Below are positions 1 to 6,313 of a stretch of 18,718 nt of DNA, piece after piece. This DNA comes from Gemmataceae bacterium (lineage in GTDB: Bacteria > Planctomycetota > Planctomycetia > Gemmatales > Gemmataceae): positions 1 to 18,718 of the forward strand of contig SIAL01000020.1 of the NCBI GenBank assembly GCA_009691815.1. The letters are read 5' to 3'. Every line of letters begins with the position of its first letter. Position 1 is the stretch's first letter. A program made the position numbers and the translations under genes. The notes below the pieces were generated by a model. It was given only the letters and a program-made list of their open reading frames with translations, was not told the origin of the DNA and ran no database searches.

Positions 1-596
1 GTTGTCGTGTAGACTCGGCCTGCCTGGGTGGTTTCCATGCGAATCAGGCCCAGTTTGAGCAGTTGCCGTATCGAAACGGCCGAATCGGCACCACGGACGG
101 AATCCAACTCTTCTCGGGCGATGGGCTGACGATAGGCCACCAATGCCAACACATCGAGTTCTCCGGGGGCCAGGGCCACCTCATTCGATGCCGAAATGGT
201 TGCGGCCTTTTGCTTGGGAAGCGTTCCCGCCATTAGTTTGAGTACCCAACCCGTTGTTTCACGGACGGCCCGGCAAGGGCGGCCGACTTGGCGAAACCGG
301 TCATTGAGTTCGCTGATAAGACCTTCAATTTCGGTTGGGCGCCAACCCGGAAACAGCCGGGCCAACACCAGACTTCCCAGCGGCCTTGGCGTACAAAAAA
401 GAGCGGCTTCCATCATTTGGAGGGGGGGAGGTGGAGTGTCCTCTTGGGAAACGCCAAACGCGCTATTTTGCCTGACAAAAACCTCCCATCGGCCTTCCCT
501 TTCTTCCACCAAGGGTTCGCCTCGAACCGGGTTATCCAAGGGATTTCGACGACCAGAATCGGTGGGGGAGCGATTTTCGACGGGGGAAGGGTTCAT
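1..596 (-). CDS. scpB: Segregation and condensation protein B (ScpB), 3' part cut by window edge
   Basis: ScpB is the winged-helix kleisin-associated subunit of the bacterial SMC-ScpA-ScpB condensin complex, which compacts and segregates the chromosome. The reading frame is open from the ATG at 594-596 to base 1, giving about 198 residues with the C-terminus outside the window. Recognisable parts are the first winged helix (LQMMEAALFCTPRPL, then PTEIEGLISELND), a strand ending in TGWVLKLM, and the second winged-helix hallmark LDVLALVAYRQPIAREELDSVRG followed at a distance by LLKLGLIRM; the YRQPI-RGxDS pattern is typical of the family. About 50 residues precede the first domain and look disordered and proline rich. 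The start overlaps the stop of the upstream DUF420-like gene in an ATGA, which suggests translational coupling. The family call is firm; only completeness cannot be judged. Confidence 0.87.
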   Translation of the reverse strand, partial: MNPSPVENRSPTDSGRRNPLDNPVRGEPLVEEREGRWEVFVRQNSAFGVSQEDTPPPPLQMMEAALFCTPRPLGSLVLARLFPGWRPTEIEGLISELNDRFRQVGRPCRAVRETTGWVLKLMAGTLPKQKAATISASNEVALAPGELDVLALVAYRQPIAREELDSVRGADSAVSIRQLLKLGLIRMETTQAGRVYTT

Positions 597-994
597 TGGT
601 GGGGCAGGAAGAATATTCCTGTGACAAAGGTTCCCGACCAAAGCATGAGGAACACAACGCCAAGGCCGATGTGGAAATTTCGGTTGTGTTTTAGGCCTGA
701 CCAGAGCATCAAGGGCATGAGCAAAGCCGAGGGGACCGAGAAGGCGAGATGGATTCTTAAACTTTGGAAGAGTTCAGGTTTTTGGCGGATGTAATCGAAA
801 ACCTCCGGATTCCAGAATCGGATGATTCCCTCGAAAACAAAAAGGGCGACGAGAGTAAGGACAAAAAAGGCCAGATTGATGCGACCATGCAGGGCGGTGC
901 GCCCTCGAGACAGAGCGATCAAACTCGCCGCCAAAAGCAGCGTTACCACCAAAACGGCGACTTTAAGTCCCAGTATGACATTCTCGCCGGTCAT
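593..994 (-). CDS. DUF420-like four-helix membrane protein
   Basis: A 133-residue, very hydrophobic protein with about four predicted transmembrane segments (roughly residues 8-28, 38-58, 78-99 and 110-130). Histidines sit at or near helix ends (H36 in LHGRINL, H82 in RIHLAF, H103, H108, and H132 in the terminal LPHQ). This spacing, and the GTFVTGIF stretch near the end, resemble DUF420 membrane proteins, which are often found near cytochrome oxidase genes and whose histidines suggest metal or haem handling. That role is inference. The ATG at 992-994 is preceded by an AAGGGG about 5 bases upstream. The stop overlaps the scpB start by four bases, so the two are probably one transcript. An unrelated small membrane protein is possible; membership in DUF420 is judged by eye only. 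Confidence 0.62.
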   Translation of the reverse strand: MTGENVILGLKVAVLVVTLLLAASLIALSRGRTALHGRINLAFFVLTLVALFVFEGIIRFWNPEVFDYIRQKPELFQSLRIHLAFSVPSALLMPLMLWSGLKHNRNFHIGLGVVFLMLWSGTFVTGIFFLPHQ

Positions 995-1307
995 CCAATC
1001 CCCTTAAAAACCTTAAAACGCTTTTGGTCACAATCCCGATCGGAAATCCTATCCCAAGGACCATTCGATTGCCTAAAAACCAGAAGATTCAAATGGGAAA
1101 GAAGCCCCAAAACGGCCATGATACCGCCTTTGCCCAAGATAAGTCACCACCTGATTACTTAGAATCGGTTCCGGGTGCCCATCGGTTTGGCTTCTGGGAA
1201 GGGGGAGGCTGTTTTCTTTTCCGAGCCGGAATTGCCCGTGACCGACAATAAGGGAACAGGGACCGGGAAGAAGCAAAGGGACGGGGATAAAATGGCATTA
1301 ACTAAAT

Positions 1308-1392
1308 CGTAACCTTTGATTTTGTAATGGTTTACGCATGGAGACGAAACGGACCTCCTTTTCGGATGGGGTTTACCTAACCCCACTCCATG
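1308..1392. other. Possible structured element: hairpin plus three-way junction
   Basis: A closing helix CATGGAG (1337-1343) pairs with CTCCATG (1386-1392). Inside lie a CGAAA/TTTCG hairpin (1345-1349 with 1360-1364) and a TGGGGTT/AACCCCA hairpin (1367-1373 with 1379-1385, loop TACCT). Single-stranded joints are only 1, 2 and 0 bases. Just upstream, CGTAACC (1308-1314) can pair with GGTTTACG (1329-1336) with one bulge. The arrangement is compact enough to be an RNA fold or a folded single-stranded DNA site, but no T-tract or adjacent gene tells which strand would be used. It could be a chance fold in repeat-rich DNA. Confidence 0.35.
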
Positions 1393-1506
1393 AGGAGGCC
1401 ACGGATGGCGCCTTCTCTTCGATAAACCGTTGGCCGGATCATGGCGTATAGTGGCGAGGAATTGTCGGCCCGGACCCTCCAAAATCTCCGTTTTCAACCC
1501 GATTAC

Positions 1507-1548
1507 ACCTGTCGACCCCTGTCGATAGCTGTCTACCCCTGTCGATAG
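1507..1548. repeat. Short direct repeat with 20-bp period
   Basis: ACCCCTGTCGATAG occurs exactly at 1515-1528 and again at 1535-1548, a 20-bp period, with a degenerate third half-unit ACCTGTCG at 1507-1514. Nearby, TCGATCCGG occurs at 1552-1560 and again around 1623-1631. A period of about two helical turns would suit protein binding on one face of the DNA, but no binding protein is suggested by the neighbours. It is too short and has too few units for a CRISPR array. Confidence 0.6.
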
Positions 1549-1753
1549 GAGGTCGATCCGGGGACGGTTTTGGCCAGTTGCAGAAGGGGGCAAATCTAGG
1601 ATATTTAGGGGACGGTAGGATGTCGATCCGGTGACCAAGGTCCACCTTTTTCTTTTGCAGATTCTCCAAGGCAAGACGGCCTGTGCCGCCATGTCGCGAT
1701 TTTCGGAGGGACCTCCCGAAGTGCGCTTTGTCATCACTCATCCAAGGTAAGAG

Positions 1754-1820
1754 CCGTATGCGATAGTATCGCCCGTACGGATCTGTGCGGGTGGCGAGCA
1801 GCAATGCTCGTCCCTACCGC
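1754..1820. repeat. Two adjacent strong stem-loops (REP-like)
   Basis: First stem-loop: GCGATA-G-TATCGC (1760-1772) is a perfect odd palindrome, extended outwards by CCGTA (1754-1758) with TACGG (1776-1780). Second: CGAGCA (1795-1800), loop GCAA (1801-1804), TGCTCG (1805-1810), extended by GG/TC pairs and closed by GCGG (1787-1790) with CCGC (1817-1820). On the plus strand the second loop is a GNRA tetraloop. There is no T-run after either stem, so they do not look like intrinsic terminators. Paired palindromes in a spacer resemble REP/BIME elements. Confidence 0.6.
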
Positions 1821-1850
1821 AATATCCTTTGAATACGCCCCGTTCCCTGG

Positions 1851-1885
1851 TGCATCATTTGTCCCCCGCTGATGCGTCCGGCTCG
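1851..1885 (+). repeat. Dispersed repeat, copy A
   Basis: A 35-bp stretch starting TGCATCATTTGTCC and ending GCGTCCGGCTCG matches the stretch at 2135-2169 at 31 of 35 positions. Both copies are preceded by GCAATATCC (1819-1827 here), 32 bases upstream here and about 45 bases in the other copy, so the true repeat unit is probably longer with an internal length difference. Confidence 0.7.
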
Positions 1886-1904
1886 TTAAAAACAGGAAGC
1901 CGCA

Positions 1905-1986
1905 TTGTCCGTCGGCGAGCGCGTAAATGAGGATTGGGTCCGTTTTTGGACTATACGAGCCGGAAGCGTTATCGACGGACAAATAA
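1905..1986. repeat. Inverted repeat containing a reverse copy (B) of the dispersed repeat
   Basis: TTGTCCGTCG (1905-1914) is exactly complementary to CGACGGACAA (1973-1982), a 10-bp inverted repeat with a 58-base interior. A small hairpin GTCC-GTTTTT-GGAC (1938-1951) lies inside. Read on the minus strand, 1986-1956 matches the dispersed repeat at about 26 of 31 positions, so the right arm is an inverted full-length copy, while the left arm is a partial copy that diverges after the shared core. Confidence 0.65.
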
Positions 1987-2134
1987 GGTAGAAGTTAAAG
2001 TAATAGGCACACTCCTTGTGCCGTTCTTGATTTTTGGGTAGACGCATTTACCCTAATACGGTGTTCATTAGCAGATCGGTTTTTCATCGGCAATATCCGT
2101 AGAATCAGCGGGCTGACGCCTGCCGCTCGCCTTT

Positions 2135-2169
2135 TGCATCATTTGTCCGTCGCTGACGCGTCCGGCACG
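2135..2169 (+). repeat. Dispersed repeat, copy C
   Basis: Partner of the copy at 1851-1885 (31 of 35 bases identical), preceded by GCAATATCC at 2090-2098 and by AGCGGGCTGACGCCTGCCGCT (2106-2126), an imperfect palindrome with AGCGG/CCGCT ends. The core TTGTCCGTC recurs once more at 2210-2218, where it runs into GTCC-GTCAT-GGAC (2212-2224), a small palindrome. Confidence 0.7.
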
Positions 2170-2247
2170 AAATAAATGATTTTTCAAAAGATGCGCGCCT
2201 ATTCCTTAATTGTCCGTCATGGACGACCGCGGCCCATAAAAAAACGC

Positions 2248-2276
2248 TTGAAGAACCAACCTTTGTCAACTAAACT
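2248..2276 (+). promoter_or_regulatory. Candidate sigma-70-type promoter for the SUMF1-domain gene
   Basis: TTGAAG (2248-2253) and TAAACT (2271-2276) are separated by 17 bases; each matches the consensus hexamer at 4 of 6 positions. Transcription would start near 2283, leaving a leader of about 48 bases before the ATG at 2331. Planctomycete promoters are poorly defined, so this is a weak proposal. Confidence 0.3.
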
Positions 2277-2330
2277 CTCAAAAAACCCATGAATGGGAAA
2301 ATAACGAAACCGACAAACGAGGCAACTAAC

Positions 2331-3452
2331 ATGAGCTTGTTCCATTGGAAAACAGCAACGCCTTCTGGAATCTGGCCGAGGTATCTATTGGGTTGTTGTA
2401 CCCTGGCCGTGGTACTAGGCTTGTGTGGCCCGGTAATGAGCCTAGAAAAGCCCATAAAGAGCAATGCTCTACGGGTCGATTTGGGTCAGGGTACCACGCT
2501 TGAGATGATGGCCATACCGGCAGGAAAATTCATGGAGGGGAGCACACCCGCCGAACGCGCCTGGGCCACAGGCATCGAAGGTGGTGCCACACCCGGGACG
2601 GTGCGCGAATCCTATGAAGGCGAAGCTCGTGGGATGGAGGTGAAAGACGATTTCTGGTTGGGTCGGACCGAAGTCAGTGTGGGGCAGTTTCGCCGTTTCG
2701 TGGAGGACAGCGGTTATATAAGCGACGCGGAAAAGCCCGGCGGCCACACCCAGTGTTTTTATCCCGAATGGAATGGCTATCACCTGACCACCACCGTGGT
2801 GCATCCATGGAAACCGATGCCTGGCAAAAGCTGGCGTGATCCCAACTTTGGCTTTCCATTGAGGGACAATTTTCCCGTCGTTTGTGTGAGTTGGCAAGAC
2901 GGTCGGGCATTTGCCGAGTGGTTAACGAAAAAAGAAAGGGCGGCGGGCCGCTTGTCCATGGAGTTGGAATACCGGCTACCCACTGAAGCCGAATGGGCTT
3001 ATGCCTGCCGGGGCGGAAACAAGGAGCGGACTTACTTTTGGTGGGGCAATGAAATAAGCGATGGCGAGGGGAGGCTCAACATCTCCGCTGTCGATTTTTT
3101 GCCAGGCAGGAAGAGAATTTGGCCGCTTGCAAACGCACCTTGGAGCGACGGTTTCCCTTTTGTATCCCCGGTGGATCATTACGGGGAAAAAGGGAGGAAT
3201 GGTTTCGGTTTGGCGGATATGTGCGGGGGCGTTTGGGAGGTGGTACTGGATCATTTCGATCCAAAAGGGGCCCATGAAGAGAGCTATTTTGTGGCCAAAA
3301 ACCCTCAACCGGTTTGTCGGGGCGGGAACTATTTTGATGTGCCAGGAAATGCCCGCTGTGCCGTTCGTCTTGGGCTGCAAGGCCCTAGTTACTCCGACTC
3401 TCGCGATGGCTTCCGGCTTTGTTTGGGCAAGCCAAAAAGCATAAAACCGTAA
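2331..3452 (+). CDS. Exported SUMF1 (FGE-sulfatase fold) domain protein, probably not a true formylglycine-generating enzyme
   Basis: A 373-residue protein with an N-terminal hydrophobic signal segment (about residues 16-37) followed by a SUMF1/FGE fold. Family marks are MAIPAGKFMEGS, FWLGRTEVSVGQFRRF, PVVCVSWQDGRAFAEWL, YRLPTEAEWAYACRGG, GFGLADMCGGVWEV and CRGGNYFD near the end. In formylglycine-generating enzymes two cysteines in the C-terminal RGGSW-L-C...C region do the chemistry. Here the first position is Asp336 and only a shifted Cys343 remains, and the usual GNVWEW reads GGVWEV, so oxidation of sulfatase cysteines is unlikely. A ligand-binding or structural role outside the cytoplasm is inferred. 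The ATG at 2331 is preferred over an ATG at 2289 because GAGG lies 8 bases upstream of it and it starts the signal segment directly. No sulfatase gene is adjacent. Confidence 0.8.
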   Translation: MSLFHWKTATPSGIWPRYLLGCCTLAVVLGLCGPVMSLEKPIKSNALRVDLGQGTTLEMMAIPAGKFMEGSTPAERAWATGIEGGATPGTVRESYEGEARGMEVKDDFWLGRTEVSVGQFRRFVEDSGYISDAEKPGGHTQCFYPEWNGYHLTTTVVHPWKPMPGKSWRDPNFGFPLRDNFPVVCVSWQDGRAFAEWLTKKERAAGRLSMELEYRLPTEAEWAYACRGGNKERTYFWWGNEISDGEGRLNISAVDFLPGRKRIWPLANAPWSDGFPFVSPVDHYGEKGRNGFGLADMCGGVWEVVLDHFDPKGAHEESYFVAKNPQPVCRGGNYFDVPGNARCAVRLGLQGPSYSDSRDGFRLCLGKPKSIKP

Positions 3453-3624
3453 TCTGTCCTCTAGGAAAAGCCACGATTGACCCTATATCTTTAAGGGCAA
3501 CCAGAGCCAGGTACCCACCGAGGCAAAGAAGGCAATTCTGCCCCAAAAGGATTCCTCGGATTAGGTGTTATGCAAAAAGCTTCCTGTCCTAAGGGTGTAT
3601 TCCTTTGAGCCAAGTTAACATTTC

Positions 3625-3640
3625 AAGGAGGTGTACCTTG
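3625..3640 (+). promoter_or_regulatory. Strong ribosome-binding site deciding a TTG start
   Basis: AAGGAGG at 3625-3631 is a full Shine-Dalgarno match, placed 6 bases before TTG at 3638-3640. It favours this TTG over the in-frame TTG at 3605, which has no such site and would put 11 extra residues in front of the signal peptide. Confidence 0.75.
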
Positions 3641-4903
3641 GATCGCCAAGTTGTCGGGACCTGTGTTCCAAGGGGATTTCTCATTGGAATCCTTGGTTTT
3701 CTTTTTTTGGGTGGTATGGTTGGTCCGCTTTTGGCCGCGCCACCTAATGTGGAAAAATACCTTCATCAAGGCGACTATCTTGGTGGAGAAAAAGCATTAC
3801 TGGAGCATTTGATAAATGATCCAAAAGACACCGAGGCACGCTTTGGCCTTGGGGCTTTGCAATTCATTCGCGCCGTGGAAACCCTTGGTCAGGATATGTA
3901 TCGCTTTGGTATGAATTCGGATCTAGGAACCTTGCTCGGCTTCCCCTTTTTTCGCTTGCCCATTCCCATCAATCCAAGACCAGAAGAGATTGACTACCAG
4001 AAATTCCGATCCCTTTTTACCCATTTCATGGAGGGGCTAACCAAGGCGGAAAAAAACCTTGCCCTGGTTCGGGATCCCAAAACCAAACTCCCTTTGAAAA
4101 TGGGGCTGATCAAACTGGATTGGGATGGCGATGGGAAAGCCGACGACTATTTGAAAACCATCCTTTCCAAGTACCTGAACCTGATGGCAAGGGTGGAAAG
4201 AAACATTCTTGGTGAAATGGCGGTTTCCTTCGACCAAAGTGACGCGATTTGGCTGCAAGGCTATTGCAATCTGCTTTTGGCCATGGGGTCGGTGATCTTG
4301 GCCCACGATCACCAGAATACCTTTGAAGTCTCGGCATCGCTGTTTTTCCCCAAGGTCAAAACACCCTTTGGTTTTTTGAACAACATCCCGCGGCGGAAAG
4401 CTGACAATTTTTCTACCTATACGATCCTCGACCTCATCGCATTCATTCACATGTGGCGATTTCCCCTTAGGGATCAAAAAAAAATGGAGGCGGCCCTTGC
4501 GCATCTGGAAAAAGTGATTGCTCTAAGCAGGGAATCTTGGGCCTCGATTTTGGCGGAAACCGACAACGACCTGGAATGGATTCCGGGTCCCAAACAGACG
4601 GGGGTGATGGGAATTGGAGTTCAGCAGTCCATGATTGATGGGTGGCTGGAATTTTTGGACGAGGCGGAAAGCCTTTTGAAAGGGAAAAAACTCATCCCAT
4701 TCTGGCGTGAGGGGGAAAACCGCGGGGTGAATTTACGCCGAGTTTTTACCCTTTCGAGGGATTTCGACGCCATCCTTTGGATTCAAGGGACAGCTGCCAC
4801 CCCCTACTTGGAAAACGGGGTCCTCACCAATCAGGCGGTTTGGGGACACCTACAACGGGTTTTCGGTGGGGACTTCTTCGGTTTCGCGATTTGGTTCAAT
4901 TGA
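3638..4903 (+). CDS. Exported protein of unknown function with TPR-like N-terminus and EF-hand-like loop
   Basis: I do not recognise this 421-residue protein beyond its general shape. It begins with a signal peptide (hydrophobic about residues 13-33, likely cleaved near LLAAPP). Residues around 40-75 (YLHQGDYLGGEKALLEHLINDPKDTEARFG, given in two parts: YLHQGDYLGGEKALL and EHLINDPKDTEARFG) look like one TPR-type helix pair. An Asp-rich loop at D161-W-D-G-D-G-K-A-D-D matches the calcium-binding EF-hand or dockerin pattern at ligand positions 1, 3, 5 and 9, but position 12 is Leu, so binding is uncertain. The remainder is mixed helical with many aromatic residues. It lies 185 bases after the SUMF1-domain gene on the same strand; a shared transcript is possible but not shown. 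The stop is only 16 bases from the end of the convergent DUF1501 gene. Confidence 0.72.
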   Translation: MDRQVVGTCVPRGFLIGILGFLFLGGMVGPLLAAPPNVEKYLHQGDYLGGEKALLEHLINDPKDTEARFGLGALQFIRAVETLGQDMYRFGMNSDLGTLLGFPFFRLPIPINPRPEEIDYQKFRSLFTHFMEGLTKAEKNLALVRDPKTKLPLKMGLIKLDWDGDGKADDYLKTILSKYLNLMARVERNILGEMAVSFDQSDAIWLQGYCNLLLAMGSVILAHDHQNTFEVSASLFFPKVKTPFGFLNNIPRRKADNFSTYTILDLIAFIHMWRFPLRDQKKMEAALAHLEKVIALSRESWASILAETDNDLEWIPGPKQTGVMGIGVQQSMIDGWLEFLDEAESLLKGKKLIPFWREGENRGVNLRRVFTLSRDFDAILWIQGTAATPYLENGVLTNQAVWGHLQRVFGGDFFGFAIWFN

Positions 4904-4919
4904 CCTGATGGCTTTGCAA

Positions 4920-6302
4920 TTAGGCTAGAATGGAATGCGCAACTTCGCCAACAACATCGGTTAACCGAAAATCACGACCGGCATGGCGATAGGTCAATCG
5001 GGTATGGTCAAAGCCCATGAGGTGCAGGATGGTCGCGTGTAGGTCGTGAAAATGGACCTTGCCATTGACTGCGTAATAGCCGTAATCGTCCGTGGCGCCA
5101 TAACGAAACCCGGGTTTGACGCCGGCCCCCGCCAAGAAGTGGGTGAAGCCATGAGGATTGTGATCACGGCCATCGTTTCCCTGCGAGACGGGAGTTCTGC
5201 CAAATTCGCCCCCCCACCAAACAAGAGTGTCTTCCAACAGGCCACGGGCTTTTAGGTCCGCAATCAAGGCGGCGACGGGCTGGTCCACCTCGCGGCAATT
5301 TTTCCTGAGGTCAGCCCTTAAACCACCATGTTGATCCCATTTGTAGCTGTGGGTCACCTGCACGAACCGGACACCCTGTTCGAGAAAACGCCGAGCCATA
5401 AGGCATAGTTTGCCATAGTTTTGGGTGGTGGGGTCATTAAGTCCATAGGCATCATGGGTTGCCTTGGTTTCTTCCGCAAGGTTCTGAACAATGGGGGCAG
5501 TTGCCTGCATTCGAAAGGCCATTTCCATGGAGGCGATCTGGGCCAACAGCTTTGAATCGGTCCCGCTCGATTCCATGTGCAAGGTGTTGAGTCGATGAAT
5601 CAGATCCATTTCGGCCCGTTGGGTTTTTCGGCCTGGACCCCCTTCTATGTAGGGGATGCGGGCTTTTTCGGCCGGAATGGCGGCGGATCCTATGGGAACG
5701 CCCTGATGGACGGCGGGCAGAAACGCGCTGGATTGGTTGTTAACACCCCCGTGGGTTAGGGTCGGGGCCAAGGTGATGAAGGCGGGTAGGTCGCTACATT
5801 CCGAACCTAGGCCATAGCTTAGCCAAGAACCGATACTGGGTCGAATGAAAGTATCTGAACCTGTGTGTAACTCCAAAAGGGCACCACCGTGGCGACTGTT
5901 GGATCCGTGCATGCCGTGGAGGAAACAGAGGTCATCCACCGAGCGTCCGATATGAGGAAACAGTTCACTGACCCAAGCCCCACATTTACCTTTTTGAGAA
6001 AACGAAAAGGGGGAGCCCAGAAGGTTTCCCGTTTCGGAGGAAACCACGCGAGGCTTTGGAATGGGGCATGGTTTACCGTCGTCTCGGGTTAAAAGGGGTT
6101 TGTAATCAAAGGTGTCCATGTGGCTGGGGCCACCATGCATAAACAAAAAGACGATTCGCTTGGCCTTGGCGGCAAAGTGGGGGAGGGGGTGTGACAAAGA
6201 ATTTGCCGAGGCGAGGAGACTTTTTCCTGCCAGCCAACCGAAACCGCAAGCGGAGGAGGCAAGCCAGTCTCTTCGATTGGGCAGGTGGCTCATTTGTTGC
6301 AT
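4920..6302 (-). CDS. DUF1501 protein with twin-arginine signal
   Basis: A 460-residue DUF1501 protein, a family within the alkaline phosphatase/sulfatase-like superfamily and abundant in planctomycetes, where it is usually encoded beside DUF1549/DUF1553 proteins. The N-terminus has a Tat-type signal (NRRDWLAS at residues 9-16, then a hydrophobic stretch), so it is likely exported folded, possibly with bound metal. Family motifs include HGGPSHMDTFD (from about residue 56), WWGGEFGRTP, the NPHG metal-ligand-like segment in the C-terminal third, and HFHDLHATILHLMG near the end. The ATG at 6300-6302 has GGGGGA upstream and lies 11 bases after the stop of the upstream PSCyt gene, so the two form an operon. 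Its substrate is unknown; roles in polysaccharide use outside the cytoplasm have been suggested for such pairs, which is inference here. Confidence 0.9.
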   Translation of the reverse strand: MQQMSHLPNRRDWLASSACGFGWLAGKSLLASANSLSHPLPHFAAKAKRIVFLFMHGGPSHMDTFDYKPLLTRDDGKPCPIPKPRVVSSETGNLLGSPFSFSQKGKCGAWVSELFPHIGRSVDDLCFLHGMHGSNSRHGGALLELHTGSDTFIRPSIGSWLSYGLGSECSDLPAFITLAPTLTHGGVNNQSSAFLPAVHQGVPIGSAAIPAEKARIPYIEGGPGRKTQRAEMDLIHRLNTLHMESSGTDSKLLAQIASMEMAFRMQATAPIVQNLAEETKATHDAYGLNDPTTQNYGKLCLMARRFLEQGVRFVQVTHSYKWDQHGGLRADLRKNCREVDQPVAALIADLKARGLLEDTLVWWGGEFGRTPVSQGNDGRDHNPHGFTHFLAGAGVKPGFRYGATDDYGYYAVNGKVHFHDLHATILHLMGFDHTRLTYRHAGRDFRLTDVVGEVAHSILA

Positions 6303-6313
6303 CTAATATCCCC

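Larger units (their letters stand above)
995..2330. other. 1.3 kb spacer with no convincing gene, rich in repeats and hairpins
   Basis: No frame here has a plausible ribosome site plus a protein-like composition. The longest minus-strand frame (1159-1737) crosses the hairpins and tandem repeats and reads like translated repeat DNA, rich in Arg, Pro and Ser. The content is structural: a three-way-junction-like fold (1337-1392), a 20-bp-period repeat (1515-1548), two adjacent stem-loops (1754-1780, 1787-1820) and a dispersed repeat family (1851-2224). The left end must hold the promoter for the DUF420-scpB pair and the right end that of the SUMF1-domain gene. No tRNA, rRNA or transposase trace was seen. 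Confidence 0.7.

Noticed and set aside
1507..1548. CRISPR array
   Set aside because: Only two full 14-bp units with a 6-base separation; no spacers of normal length and no cas genes.
1159..1737. A 192-codon minus-strand open frame in the left spacer
   Set aside because: It crosses the three-way-junction fold and the 20-bp repeats, has no ribosome site that I can see, and its composition (Arg, Pro, Ser rich, no hydrophobic core pattern) looks like translated repeat DNA.
2331..3452. Formylglycine-generating enzyme assignment
   Set aside because: The first active-site cysteine is Asp and other hallmark residues differ, so only the fold-level call is kept.
4898..4921. Bidirectional terminator between the convergent genes at 4903 and 4920
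   Set aside because: Only a 5-bp AATTG/CAATT stem with a 14-base loop and no T-run; too weak to call.
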